A stretch of 64,000 nucleotides of DNA from Hyalangium gracile (GCF_020103725.1 NZ_JAHXBG010000001.1:434001-498000), one strand, 5' to 3'; counted from the first letter of the stretch, positions 46,239 to 55,038 are shown. Numbers and translations: made by a program. Notes: a model not told the origin generated them from the letters alone.

Positions 46239-46497
46239 ATGCGAGTCCTCGTCACCGGCAGCTCGGGGCAGCTGGGCGCGGAGGTATGCCGGCCTCGCCG
46301 CACGCTCCCTACCGGGACCAGCTCCCCAGGACGCGCTTCGTCGACGTGAACGTCCAGGGCGCGCTCCACCTGCTCGAGGCCGCCGTGGCGCACCGCTGCC
46401 TTCACGCCTGGACAGGGTCTACGTCATCGCTCGGGCGGAAGCGGAGCTGGGCTACCACCCCCGCTTCAACGCGCTCGAGTTCCTTCAGGGCGAGTGA
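46239..46497 (+). pseudogene. Remnant of an NAD-dependent epimerase / dehydratase gene
   Basis: Three fragments of one short-chain epimerase are readable in three different frames. MRVLVTGSSGQLGAEV (nucleotide-binding start, from 46239) stops making sense at about 46290; RTRFVDVNVQGALHLLEAAVAHR continues in another frame near 46330-46400; and VYVIARAEAELGYHPRFNALEF ends in a third frame, with stop at 46497. A working gene of this family is about 900 bp, so large internal parts are gone. The Rossmann start GSSGQLG is intact. This is a decayed gene, not an expressed protein. Confidence 0.8.
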
Positions 46498-46511
46498 GTG
46501 CCTGCGCCCGC

Positions 46512-46949
46512 TCAGCGCACCGCCGCGAGCTGGTGGCTGCTGCTGGGGCGCGGCGAGAAGTTCCGGCGCCGCGAGTCGCGATCGGCCATCATCGCCATCA
46601 TCGCCTGCATCCGCGTCTCGAACTGGTTCACGGGGTAGCCGTGCAGCACGCCGCTGGTGCTGAGGAACATCCGCGTCATGTCGTCGCCGCCGTAGCTGTA
46701 GGCGCGCTGCGCGTAGCGCTCCAGCACCTCGCGCCGGGCCTGGCCGAACAGCCGCCCCGCGGTGAACGTCACCTCCAGCCCGTCCAGGTCGATCAGCAGA
46801 TCCACCCTGCGGCCGAACGGCGCCAGCTTCTCCTCCATATCCGCCTTCCACACCTGCACATCCGCGGCGCTCACCAGCAGGTAGCGCGTGAAGCGCGCGT
46901 GCACCACGTCGTTGTGCGGGTCGTACTCGAAGGCCATCCTCCCGGACAT
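46512..46949 (-). CDS. Small soluble protein, STAS/SpoIIAA-like fold possible
   Basis: 145 residues, GGAGGAGAAGCA before the ATG. The order of strands and helices (FTRYLLVSAADVQVWKADMEEKLAPFGRRVDLLIDLDGLEV) fits a SpoIIAA-like or STAS-like domain: beta strand, helix, strand with acidic residues. The C-terminus is basic and Met-rich. It has no signal peptide and stands alone beside the epimerase remnant. The family assignment is by pattern only. Confidence 0.65.
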   Translation of the reverse strand: MSGRMAFEYDPHNDVVHARFTRYLLVSAADVQVWKADMEEKLAPFGRRVDLLIDLDGLEVTFTAGRLFGQARREVLERYAQRAYSYGGDDMTRMFLSTSGVLHGYPVNQFETRMQAMMAMMADRDSRRRNFSPRPSSSHQLAAVR

Positions 46950-47147
46950 TGCTTCTCCTCCTCGGAGTCTTCAGGGCCAGAGAGGGTTGCGCCCATCGAC
47001 TTCTCTAAGACCGGTTTGCACCGGAGACCCTGATATACAGCGACTAACAGAAATTCCTGATTCCAGTGTTTAACTCGTTTTGGCGGTTGGATCAACCACC
47101 ACCCGCGGGAGCACCCACTGAGCAGATCGGGGCATAGTGTGTGCCTC

Positions 47148-49907
47148 ATGTCCCCCCGCTGGGTGCTGCTCCTGCTGCCAGGCCTCTTCGGCTGCGCGGC
47201 GCTGACGCTGCCTCCGAATGAGCCCGTGGCCCGCTCGGTGCGCTTCCGCGGCGCTTATGAGGAGTTCCCCAGCGGCCTGCGGCTGGTGGTGCATGAGAAT
47301 CCACGGGCTTCGCGGGTGACGATGGTCGTCTCCTACCGTGTAGGCGCGACGGATGAACCGGCGGGGAAGGAAGGACTGGCGCACCTCGTCGAGCACCTCA
47401 CCTTCCTGGCTCGGCCAGCAGAGGCGCGGGCGCCCCGGCGCTCCAGCCGGCTGCTGGCCTCGGGCGCCGAGTCCAACGCCTCCACCTCTCATGATGGGAC
47501 GGACTACTTCCTCACCGTGCCGCCCGAGCAGTGGGCTCCGCTGGTGGCGCTGGAGGCCGGGCGGCTGAGGGCGCCCCTGGAGAACGTCACCGAGGAGGAC
47601 TTCCGGGTGGCGCGCGACGTGGTGGTGGCGGAGCTGCGCCAGCGCTACGAGGCGGGCCCGGAGGGCATGCAGCAGCGGTGGCTGCACGAGGCGCTGCTTC
47701 CGGGCAGCGCGTACGGGCGCCCGGCGGGGGGCACTCCCGAGTCCGTGCAGCACCTCACCCTGGAGGACGCGCGCGCCTTCGTGAGGGCGCACTACACGCC
47801 GGCGCACGCGGTGGTGGTGGTGTCCGGCCCGCTGTCCTCGGAGCGGGTGCGCGGCACCGTGCGCGCCGGCTTCGCGGAGCTGACGGAGTCGCGGCAGGCC
47901 ATGCCCACGCCCCCCGTGCGCCGCGTGCCGCCCCCCTTCCCTCCCGAGGCGCCCGGCAATGCGCCCCTGGTGGTGAAGCAGGGCCCGGTGGAGTACCCCC
48001 GGCTGTGGCTGACGTGGACGCTGCCCGGGCTGTACTCGGGCCAGACGCCCCAGGCGCTCGCCGCCCAGGGGCTGCTGGAGGGCCGGCTCGTCTCCCAGCT
48101 CGCCCGCGAGGAGCGCGTCCACAACCTCTCCGTGTCCCTGGAAGTCATGGATGGCGTCGCGCTGCTCATCGCCCGCATCGACTTGATGAAGGAGGAGGAC
48201 GCCGGGAAGGTGGCGGAGCGCGCGTTGGATCAGCTGATCGACCTGCTGATGAACCGGGGCATCGGCGGACTCACCGCGAGCGCGCGCGCCATGCTGCTCA
48301 CCCAGGCCTTCGCGGAGCTGGAGCAGTTCCCCGTGAGGGAGGCGGCCCGCTTCCTGCGCGCCACCGGCCAGGCGGACTACGTGAGCGGCTGGCCGAGGCA
48401 GATCCGCGAGGAGCTCTCCAAGGACGTCGGCCCCTACCTCTACCAATACGTGCGGCGCGAGCGCGTGCGCAAGCTGCTGGTGGTGCCGGAGCCGAGCGGC
48501 CCGGGACGCACCGTCGTCGGCGAGCGCTTCGCGCCCCTGGCCGGCCTGGAGGACTTCGCAGACGAGGAGCTCCTCCTGCCGCCGGGTGCGCCGGACGTGC
48601 GCCAGGTGGCGAGAGCCCCCGGCCTCGACGAGGCCGAGCGCTTCACCCTCGGCAACGGCCTGCGCGTGGTGGCGCTGCGGCGCGGCCTCATGCCGCTGGT
48701 GGAGGCCCGCCTGTGGGTGCGCACGCAGCCTCCGGGCACCGAGGGCAACACCCTGGCGCTGTCCCGCCTGGCGCTCCATGGCTCGTACCTGTCGGCCAGC
48801 CGGCGGTGGCGCCATGGCGAGAAGGTGGGCGCGCGCACCTCGCTCCAGCTGCGCGACGAGGGCCAGCCGGTGCTGGCCGTGGCGGCGCCCTCGGGCAACC
48901 TGCTCCACGTGCTGGAGGACATGCAGCAGTGGATGAGGGACAGGGAGGTGGAGCCGCGGCCCTTCGAGTATGTCCACGCCTGGCAGCTGCGGCAGCTGGA
49001 GCGCGAGGCGGCCCTCTCGGACACGCGCGCGGAGCGGGTGCTCATGGCCCGGCTGTTCCCGGGCCACCCCTACGGCGCGGCGCCGAGCGTGGAGGAGGCC
49101 CGGGCGCTCGACGCCTCGAAGGCCAACGCCTGGGTGGATGCGGAGCTGAACCCGGACCGGGCCACGCTCTTCCTGGTGGGAGACCTGCCACCGGCGCCCA
49201 GGCTGCGCGCCCAGGTGGAGCAGATGCTGGGGGGCTGGCGTGGCAGGAGCAAGCCCGTGCAGCCTCCGCCCGCTCCGCCGCCGCCGAGCCGCCGCGCGGT
49301 GGTGGTGGTGGACCGCCCCGGCGCCTCCCAGGCGGAGCTGCAGCTGGGGCTGCGCTGGCCGGAGCTGTCGGCGCGGGAGGAGGCCACGGCGAGCGCGCTG
49401 GCGTGGCTGCTGGAGCACCGGCTGGGCCACCAGCTCCGCGAGCGCCTGGGCATCACCTACGGCGTGCGCGTGTCGCACGAGGCTCGCCCGCGCGCCTCCA
49501 CGCTGAGGCTGCGCGTGGCGGTGGAGCGGAGCGCGGCGGCGGGCGCGGTGGAGCAGCTGCTGGCCGAGCTGGGCACGCTCGAGGCGGAGGCCCTCCCGCG
49601 CGAGGTGGTGGAGCGGGCGCGCTGGCAGGTGGCGCGCGGCTATGACTTGCGCTTCCAGACGACGGCCCAGGTGGCGGAGCGGCTGCTGGAGCTGGAGCGC
49701 CTGGACCGACCGCCAGACGCCTGGGAGCGCTACCCGGAGGCCATCGCGGCGGTGACGCCGCAGGCCCTGCAGGCGCTGGTGAAGCGGCTGAGCCTGGGCG
49801 CGGAGGTGGTGGTCATCCTCGGGGACGCGGCGGCGCTGCGGCCCCAGTTGCAGGAGGCGGGCTTCCCGGTGGAAGTGCTGGAGCGGCCCACGCAGGACAA
49901 CCGCTGA
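47148..49907 (+). CDS. M16-family zinc peptidase lipoprotein (two-domain, insulinase-like)
   Basis: 919 residues from ATG 47148. The signal peptide has the lipobox LFGC (Cys16). The first M16 domain has the inverted zinc motif H79-L-V-E-H83 (GLAHLVEHLTF), with the later Glu in VVVAELRQRYEA as third ligand. The second M16 half starts near residue 495 (ERFTLGNGLRVVALRRG) and lacks the zinc motif, as is usual for the inactive partner half. These peptidases degrade small proteins or peptides at the cell envelope. The next gene follows by 22 bp on the same strand. Confidence 0.93.
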   Translation: MSPRWVLLLLPGLFGCAALTLPPNEPVARSVRFRGAYEEFPSGLRLVVHENPRASRVTMVVSYRVGATDEPAGKEGLAHLVEHLTFLARPAEARAPRRSSRLLASGAESNASTSHDGTDYFLTVPPEQWAPLVALEAGRLRAPLENVTEEDFRVARDVVVAELRQRYEAGPEGMQQRWLHEALLPGSAYGRPAGGTPESVQHLTLEDARAFVRAHYTPAHAVVVVSGPLSSERVRGTVRAGFAELTESRQAMPTPPVRRVPPPFPPEAPGNAPLVVKQGPVEYPRLWLTWTLPGLYSGQTPQALAAQGLLEGRLVSQLAREERVHNLSVSLEVMDGVALLIARIDLMKEEDAGKVAERALDQLIDLLMNRGIGGLTASARAMLLTQAFAELEQFPVREAARFLRATGQADYVSGWPRQIREELSKDVGPYLYQYVRRERVRKLLVVPEPSGPGRTVVGERFAPLAGLEDFADEELLLPPGAPDVRQVARAPGLDEAERFTLGNGLRVVALRRGLMPLVEARLWVRTQPPGTEGNTLALSRLALHGSYLSASRRWRHGEKVGARTSLQLRDEGQPVLAVAAPSGNLLHVLEDMQQWMRDREVEPRPFEYVHAWQLRQLEREAALSDTRAERVLMARLFPGHPYGAAPSVEEARALDASKANAWVDAELNPDRATLFLVGDLPPAPRLRAQVEQMLGGWRGRSKPVQPPPAPPPPSRRAVVVVDRPGASQAELQLGLRWPELSAREEATASALAWLLEHRLGHQLRERLGITYGVRVSHEARPRASTLRLRVAVERSAAAGAVEQLLAELGTLEAEALPREVVERARWQVARGYDLRFQTTAQVAERLLELERLDRPPDAWERYPEAIAAVTPQALQALVKRLSLGAEVVVILGDAAALRPQLQEAGFPVEVLERPTQDNR

Positions 49908-49929
49908 GACCCAGCGGGCGGGAGGACAC

Positions 49930-50670
49930 GTGGAGCAGCAGGGCATGGGTGGTGGAGCGCGGCGGCCTGGGGGCCAGCGGACGGTGGAGTGCGCCGACGC
50001 GCTGGCGTGGCTGACGGCCCGAGAGTCGCTGGCGGGGTGCTCCGTCATCACCTCGCTGCCGGACGTGTCCGAGTTCCCCGCGCTCTCGCTGGCCGAGTGG
50101 AAGCAGTGGTTCATCCGCGCGGCCGCGCTCGTCATGTCCAGGGTGCCGGCCGAGGGCGTGGCCATCTTCTACCAGACCGACGTGAAGAAGGCCGGGGCCT
50201 GGGTGGACAAGGGCTACCTGATCAGCAGGGCCGCGGAGCAGGCCGGCCTCGAGACGCTCTGGCACAAGGTGGTGTGCCGCACGGCCCCCGGGACGGTGAC
50301 GTTCGGCCGGCCCGCGTACTCGCACCTGCTGTGCTTCTCGCGAGCCGTCCGCGTGGAGCTGGGCCGGGCCACTCCGGACGTGCTGCCCGAGGCGGGCGAG
50401 GTGACGTGGACGCGCGGCATGGGCGTGCAGGCCTGCCTGGCGGCGTGTCGCTTCATCCTCGGCCACACGCCCACGCGCACGGTGGTGGATCCGTTCTGCG
50501 GCCACGGCACGGTGCTCGCCGTCGCCAACGCGCTGGGGCTGGACGCGGTGGGCGTGGAGCTCAGCCGCAAGCGCGCGAAGAAGGCGAAGGCCCTGCGCGT
50601 GGCCCTGTCTCAGGGCGCGCTCACGCTCGTGCCCCCGACGACAGAGCCGGACCCGGCAGACGAGTCTTGA
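49930..50670 (+). CDS. Methyltransferase with N6/N4-methylase-like motif order
   Basis: 246 residues from GTG 49930 with GGGAGG upstream. The C-terminal part has a typical S-adenosylmethionine-binding motif VVDPFCGHGTVLAVANALG and VGVELSRKRAKKAKAL. The N-terminal part begins VECADALAWL and CSVITSLPDVSEF, where DNA methylases have a (D/N/S)PP(Y/F) motif; here it reads SLPD. The order motif IV before motif I is that of beta-type methylases. Target (DNA, RNA or other) cannot be told. It follows the M16 gene by 22 bp. Confidence 0.7.
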   Translation: MEQQGMGGGARRPGGQRTVECADALAWLTARESLAGCSVITSLPDVSEFPALSLAEWKQWFIRAAALVMSRVPAEGVAIFYQTDVKKAGAWVDKGYLISRAAEQAGLETLWHKVVCRTAPGTVTFGRPAYSHLLCFSRAVRVELGRATPDVLPEAGEVTWTRGMGVQACLAACRFILGHTPTRTVVDPFCGHGTVLAVANALGLDAVGVELSRKRAKKAKALRVALSQGALTLVPPTTEPDPADES

Positions 50671-51005
50671 GGCAAACGAGCCACCTGTCTCTCCTCCCCG
50701 AGGGAGGGGCAGTGGTGACCCGGCCGACGCTCGTACCGGACGGCTGCCCCCTGGCCAACACTTCCACCCAGGGGGTGGTTTGACGCCCCCGTCGTAGCTC
50801 ATGTCTCATCCCGGTGTCGGGGAGGCTCCGCGGCGCGGAGCGGGGAAGAACGTGTGGCGCAACAGCTGGGCCCGGGGGGGAACCAGCATGAGACCTCGAG
50901 ACATCAACATCCTTCGACTCGGGCTCCTCCGTTTGGATGCGGGGGCGGCTGACGCTCGTGGTGCGCGCGGAGAGTCCTCCCCGATTCACCACAAGGGAGT
51001 AAGGA
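50671..51005. other. Intergenic region before the kinase / isoprenoid-enzyme operon
   Basis: 335 bp without a supported gene. It holds the hairpin at 50747-50775 and a second dyad GCTCCGC-GGC-GCGGAGC (50825-50841). The first gene of the next operon has GGGAGTAAGG before its ATG. The promoter of that operon should be here, but no consensus boxes stand out. Confidence 0.45.
50747..50775 (+). terminator. Hairpin after the methyltransferase gene
   Basis: CCCCCTGG (50747-50754) and CCAGGGGG (50768-50775) are perfect reverse complements with a 13-base loop, followed by TGGTTT. This is a plausible terminator with a weak T tract. Confidence 0.45.
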
Positions 51006-51317
51006 ATGAACAACGGCAGCGAGCAGTCCGGCGTCGTCCAGGTCCCCTTCTCCTCCGCCCTGGCGGAGTACCTCGAGCGGATTCGAGCGTTGGGAGCCAT
51101 GGAGGGCGTCGACGGTGCCGTCGCGCTCAGTCCCACGCTCAAGCCCGTCCTCGAGGCGATGCACCACGTCCTGGCTGGAGGCGAGGTGGAGGTGCGCATC
51201 CTGCGCGATGGACAGCAGGACATCTTCCAGGAGCTGCAGCAGCGCGCCGACCAGGCCACCGAGGCCACCAACGCGCTCAATCAGGGACAGGGAAGGATGG
51301 TCGTCACCGCCGTATGA
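51006..51317 (+). CDS. Small soluble protein, first gene of a four-gene operon
   Basis: 103 residues, GGGAGTAAGG before the ATG. It is acidic and helical (LAEYLERIRAL, PTLKPVLEAMHHVLAGGEVE), with EVRILRDGQQDIFQELQQRADQATEATNAL at the end. No signal peptide and no recognised family. Its stop overlaps the start of the kinase gene by four bases (ATGA, 51314-51317), so it is coupled to it. Confidence 0.75.
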   Translation: MNNGSEQSGVVQVPFSSALAEYLERIRALGAMEGVDGAVALSPTLKPVLEAMHHVLAGGEVEVRILRDGQQDIFQELQQRADQATEATNALNQGQGRMVVTAV

Positions 51318-52669
51318 GCCGGCTCTCCTCCATGGGCTGCGCCACCCGGACGGCCTTCCAGCGCTGGGTCAACGCCCAGAACGTCCCCGAGGTGCTGGCG
51401 GCCAGCAGCGTCAGCTCGTGGCTGGCGCTCGTCGCGCTGGTGCTGCTGCTGCTGGCGGCCGCCTCGTGGGCGCCGCGCGCCGAGCAGCTCTTCGCCCTGC
51501 CCGTGGGCACCGCGCTGCTCTGCTTCATTCCCGCGCTGGTGGACTTCGCCTTCGCCCTGCTGCACCGCAAGCGCCAGCACGTGGAGACGTGGGGCTGGCT
51601 GCTGTCGCTCGCCGGCACCACCGGCCTGCAGTTCTTCGTCGCCAGCCTCATGGCGCTCTCCGCGCCCCAGGGCGCCACCATCTTCGGCGGCTTCTTCCTC
51701 TTCACCGCCGCCTTCCACGGCCGGCTCTTCCGGGTGACGCCGCGCACGCCCTTCCTCGCGGTGGGCACGGCGCTGGCGCTGGCGCTGGCCGCCCTGCTCT
51801 TCGCCCGCCCGGAGCACACCGCCCTGTTCGCCGTCCTCGGCCCCGCGTCCCTCATGGCCGAGCTCTACCTGGGCACCTTCGCCATCCAGCATGACCGCAC
51901 CGCCGCGGAGGCCGAGCGGCTGCGCGCCGCCGTCCAGGCGCAGATGCTGGCCCAGCAGGAGCGCGACGTGGGCCGCATGTCCCAGGCCCTCACGGAGATC
52001 CTCGGCCACAGCGAGGAGATCCGCGAGACGCTGCTGACGGCCAGCACCACCGCGGATCTGCTCACCGGGCAGCTGGTGCGCAGCCAGAGCCTGGCCCGCG
52101 CCGAGCCGGAGCGGCTCATCCGCCAGCTCCACGAGAACCTGGCGCGCATCCGGGACAGGGTGGCGGAGATCCACCAGAAGGGCCGCCGCTACATCGGGAG
52201 CGATCCAGAGGCCGTGGACCTGGTGCCCGTGCTGGACTCCGTGCGTCAGAGCGTGGGCCTGCGCTTCCCGGACGTCTCCATCGCCGTTCAGGTGAACCGG
52301 GGTGAGCCCCTGCGCGCCTGGGTGCGCGGAGGTGTCACGACCCTGCGGCGAGTCGTCGAGAACCTCGTTACCAATGCCTGCGAGGGCGATGGCTTGCGCG
52401 CCGCCGGAAGCGTGCGCATCTCGGCTCGCACCGAGCCGCTGAGCGGGAGGCTGGAGATGATCATCGCCGACGATGGTCCTGGTTTCCCACCGGAGCGGCT
52501 GGCCGCGCCTATCGTGGGCCTCTCCACCACCAAGCCGCGGAGCACCGGGCTGGGGCTGTACACCTCCGAGTGCTTGATTCGTGCCAGCGGCGGCACGCTG
52601 GAGCGCCAGAACGCGCATGAGGGCGGAGCGGTCCTTCGCGTCCTGCTGCCCCGGGAGCTGCGAACATGA
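51314..52669 (+). CDS. Membrane histidine-kinase-like protein, atypical phosphoacceptor region
   Basis: 451 residues. Six hydrophobic segments (about 30-195) form a multi-pass sensor without a large external domain. The dimerisation helices (about 210-300) contain a candidate phosphoacceptor His in ILGHSEEIRETLL, but not the usual HE-x-RTPL. The ATP domain is clear: N box RRVVENLVTNACEG, G1 DDGPGFPPERL, G2 GLGLYTSECLIRASGG. It may be an unusual kinase or a kinase-like ATPase. The start overlaps the previous stop by four bases, and its own stop overlaps the next start by four bases. Confidence 0.85.
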   Translation: MSRLSSMGCATRTAFQRWVNAQNVPEVLAASSVSSWLALVALVLLLLAAASWAPRAEQLFALPVGTALLCFIPALVDFAFALLHRKRQHVETWGWLLSLAGTTGLQFFVASLMALSAPQGATIFGGFFLFTAAFHGRLFRVTPRTPFLAVGTALALALAALLFARPEHTALFAVLGPASLMAELYLGTFAIQHDRTAAEAERLRAAVQAQMLAQQERDVGRMSQALTEILGHSEEIRETLLTASTTADLLTGQLVRSQSLARAEPERLIRQLHENLARIRDRVAEIHQKGRRYIGSDPEAVDLVPVLDSVRQSVGLRFPDVSIAVQVNRGEPLRAWVRGGVTTLRRVVENLVTNACEGDGLRAAGSVRISARTEPLSGRLEMIIADDGPGFPPERLAAPIVGLSTTKPRSTGLGLYTSECLIRASGGTLERQNAHEGGAVLRVLLPRELRT

Positions 52670-53394
52670 GCGGGGGCGCCATCTACCAGGAAGCCCTGCG
52701 GGTGCTGCGGCGGCTGGGGCTGCCGGAGGCCGCCGAGCGGGACGTCGTCGCCGCGCTGGAGGCGGCGCAGCCCGGGCCCCTGGCACTTCTGTACGAGGCG
52801 GGCATGGAGGCAGGGCTGACGCGTGAGGCGCTGCTGACGCGCGGCTCGGGAATCTTCCTCAGCTTCGCCGCGGGCAACCTCGCGGACGATCTCACGGATG
52901 GCGAGTGCTCATATTACGCCCATCCATCACGGGTAGGACCCTACGTGCAGTTCCTCCTGCAGAACCTGGCCTGGGCCACGCTGGCCCGCGCGCAGGTGCC
53001 CGAGGAGGTGCTGGTGGAGGCGGCACGGGGGCTGGCGGAAGCGGCGGGGCCACAGGCCCTGGAGGTGCGGACGCGGGAGTGGACGGCGCCCGTCTTCCAG
53101 CGCGTGGCCGAAGGGCTGGCGGGGCAGCAGTGGGCGGTGTACCTGCGCCTGCTCTGGGCGGGCACACCGCTGGCGGAGTGCTCGGTGGCGGGGCGCGATC
53201 TGGGAATCGCGGCCCACGTGGCCGAGGACATCCGCTCGAGGGACCCACGGTTCTTCAGCATGCCGGAGGCGGACCAGCGCGAGGTGGTGCGCTGGGCACG
53301 GGCGGGGATGGATGGCGTGCGGCGTCAGAAGCTGCGTTGTCTGGACGCGGCGCTCAGGCGCATCGATCCGATTCTTCCGGAGGTAGTGCCATGA
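52666..53394 (+). CDS. Isoprenoid-synthase-like (all-helical, class 1) protein
   Basis: 242 residues, all-helical, no signal peptide. The key motif is D74-D75-L-T-D78 in AGNLADDLTDGECSYY, a DDxxD metal-binding motif in the position typical of class 1 isoprenyl diphosphate synthases and terpene synthases. Around it, LRRLGLPEAAERDVV and PSRVGPYVQFLLQNLAWATLA fit the helical bundle. A second clear Asp-rich or NSE/DTE motif is not seen (VAEDIRSRD is the nearest), and the protein is short, so it may be a degenerate or accessory member. ATGA overlaps link it to the kinase upstream and the methyltransferase downstream. Confidence 0.65.
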   Translation: MSGGAIYQEALRVLRRLGLPEAAERDVVAALEAAQPGPLALLYEAGMEAGLTREALLTRGSGIFLSFAAGNLADDLTDGECSYYAHPSRVGPYVQFLLQNLAWATLARAQVPEEVLVEAARGLAEAAGPQALEVRTREWTAPVFQRVAEGLAGQQWAVYLRLLWAGTPLAECSVAGRDLGIAAHVAEDIRSRDPRFFSMPEADQREVVRWARAGMDGVRRQKLRCLDAALRRIDPILPEVVP

Positions 53395-54257
53395 GGGTAG
53401 AGCCGCTGCGACAGGGAACCGCACGCGACGACGTTGCCGCGTACTACGACGCCAAGACGGAAGGCATCCTGCGCCGTTACGGCCCGGGGCCTCGCGTGCA
53501 CTACCACACCGGCCTGGTGGACGAGTCGCCGCCGCCGGGAATGTCCGCGGAAGCGCTCAAGGTGCTCATCCACGAGTCCCAGGAAGCCCTGCTGCGCGAG
53601 ATGGCGCTCGCGATGGGTGGGCCGAGCCGGGGCTGGGACGTGCTGGACGTGGGCTGCGGGCTGGGAGGCGGCTCGCTGTTCTGGGCCTCCGTCCATGGCG
53701 CGCGCGTCTCCGCCATCACCATCGCGCCGGAGCACCTGCCCTGGGTGGAGCGCTTCGCCGCCATGGCGGGCGTGGGCGATCGGGTGAAGCCCATGCTCTG
53801 CGATGCGCTCGAGGTGCCCGGCCAGGAGCGCTTCGATCTCGTGATGGCGGTGGAGAGCTCCTGCTACCTGCCGCGCCGCGAGTGGTTCCGCAAGGTGCAC
53901 TCGCTGCTGCGCCCCGGCGGCCTGGTGGCCATCGCGGACTGCTTCCTCGGTCGGCCGGAGCTGGCCATGCCGTTCGATCGGTACTGGCGCACGCACATCG
54001 GCTCGGTGGAGGAGTATTTCCGCGCGGCCACCGCGGAGGGCCTGGAGCTGGAGCTCCATCAGGACCTGTCCGGGCGGGCGGTGAACTTCTGGACGCTGAC
54101 GTTGGACTTGCTGGCGCGCGAGCGCGAGCTGTCGCTGCGCGGCGGCCAGGGAGGCATGGGCCGGACCGAGTCCCAGCGCGAGCACCTCCGGCTCCAGCAG
54201 GCGTTCCTGGATGGCGGCCTGCACTACGGGATGATGGTGCTGCGGCGCCCGCACTGA
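53391..54257 (+). CDS. Class I SAM-dependent methyltransferase, possibly acting on isoprenoid diphosphate or lipid
   Basis: 288 residues. The methyl-donor motif is VLDVGCGLGGGSLFWA; an acidic loop follows (PMLCDALEV, then VMAVESSCYL). The N-terminus with VAAYYDAKTEGILRRYGPGPRVHYHTGLVD resembles C-methyltransferases such as geranyl diphosphate methyltransferase and cyclopropane-type enzymes. The pairing with an isoprenoid-synthase-like gene makes methylation of an isoprenyl compound plausible, but this is inference. The ATG overlaps the previous stop by four bases. It is the last gene of the operon. Confidence 0.78.
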   Translation: MRVEPLRQGTARDDVAAYYDAKTEGILRRYGPGPRVHYHTGLVDESPPPGMSAEALKVLIHESQEALLREMALAMGGPSRGWDVLDVGCGLGGGSLFWASVHGARVSAITIAPEHLPWVERFAAMAGVGDRVKPMLCDALEVPGQERFDLVMAVESSCYLPRREWFRKVHSLLRPGGLVAIADCFLGRPELAMPFDRYWRTHIGSVEEYFRAATAEGLELELHQDLSGRAVNFWTLTLDLLARERELSLRGGQGGMGRTESQREHLRLQQAFLDGGLHYGMMVLRRPH

Positions 54258-54408
54258 GCGCTCAGCCCGTCAACCTCAGCGTCAGCAAGGCCAGCCCTCG
54301 TCTCCTCGGCTGGTCTCGGAGCGTGTAGGAGCCATGGAGCCCGTGTCCCATGCCGTCCGGTCGGAGCAGCCCAAGCCTTTGGGGGCAAATCCAACCACGG
54401 AGACGAAC

Positions 54409-54912
54409 ATGAGCTTCAAGCGAATGATGGTGGTGGGTGCCATGGCCTCGGCGCTGGCGTTCACGGGTTGCCAGGATCGCCGCGGTGACGACACGGCCCC
54501 CGGCGGCGCGGTGGAGCAGCCGGAGGGCACGGGCGGCTCGGGCAACGTGGACTCCACCATCCCGGGCAGCAGCGACACCCTGGGCGGCGTCCGCCAGGAT
54601 GATCGGCCCGGGGCGGACCTGGGAGGCACGGGCGGTAGCGGAGGAGAGGCGCTCGAGCCGAACCGCGACCTGGGGAACACGGGCGAGGTGAACGAGCAGG
54701 ACAGCGCCGGCTCGCTGGACCACGGCGGCACCGGGGGCTCCGGCTCCATCAACGAGCACGACACCTCGCTGGACCAGGGTGGCACCGGGGGCTCCGGCTC
54801 CATGAACGACCAGGGCTCCAGCGCCACGGACCCGAGCTGGACGGGCAGCACCGACTCGGTGGATGACCCCAACCGTGTCGACAGCAAGGACGACCAGCGG
54901 ATGGAGAAGTAG
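54409..54912 (+). CDS. Gly/Ser/Asp-rich repeat lipoprotein
   Basis: 167 residues from ATG 54409. The lipobox is FTGC (Cys21). The rest has low complexity: GGTGGSGS-type units repeat (for example HGGTGGSGSINEHD and QGGTGGSGSMNDQG), with matching repeats in the DNA near 54722-54810. No fold is expected in the mature protein; it may be a flexible surface spacer. Function is unknown. Confidence 0.75.
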   Translation: MSFKRMMVVGAMASALAFTGCQDRRGDDTAPGGAVEQPEGTGGSGNVDSTIPGSSDTLGGVRQDDRPGADLGGTGGSGGEALEPNRDLGNTGEVNEQDSAGSLDHGGTGGSGSINEHDTSLDQGGTGGSGSMNDQGSSATDPSWTGSTDSVDDPNRVDSKDDQRMEK

Positions 54913-55038
54913 TCGGCCCGAGAGCGTCCTCGGCAACGCGGCGCTGGAGCAGCCAGGCACTCCCCGCCGTGTTGTCGCGGAGTGTGGGCATGCGGAGCTT
55001 CTCCGCGTGAAGCACCTGGATCTCCTCCGGAGGAACGG

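Noticed and set aside
47070-50165. Open frame of about 1031 codons on the minus strand
   Set aside because: It lies opposite the M16 peptidase and methyltransferase genes and shows only low-complexity shadow sequence.
52666-54257. Interpretation as a terpene biosynthetic gene cluster
   Set aside because: Only one DDxxD motif and no cyclase, P450 or tailoring genes are present, so cluster status is not supported.
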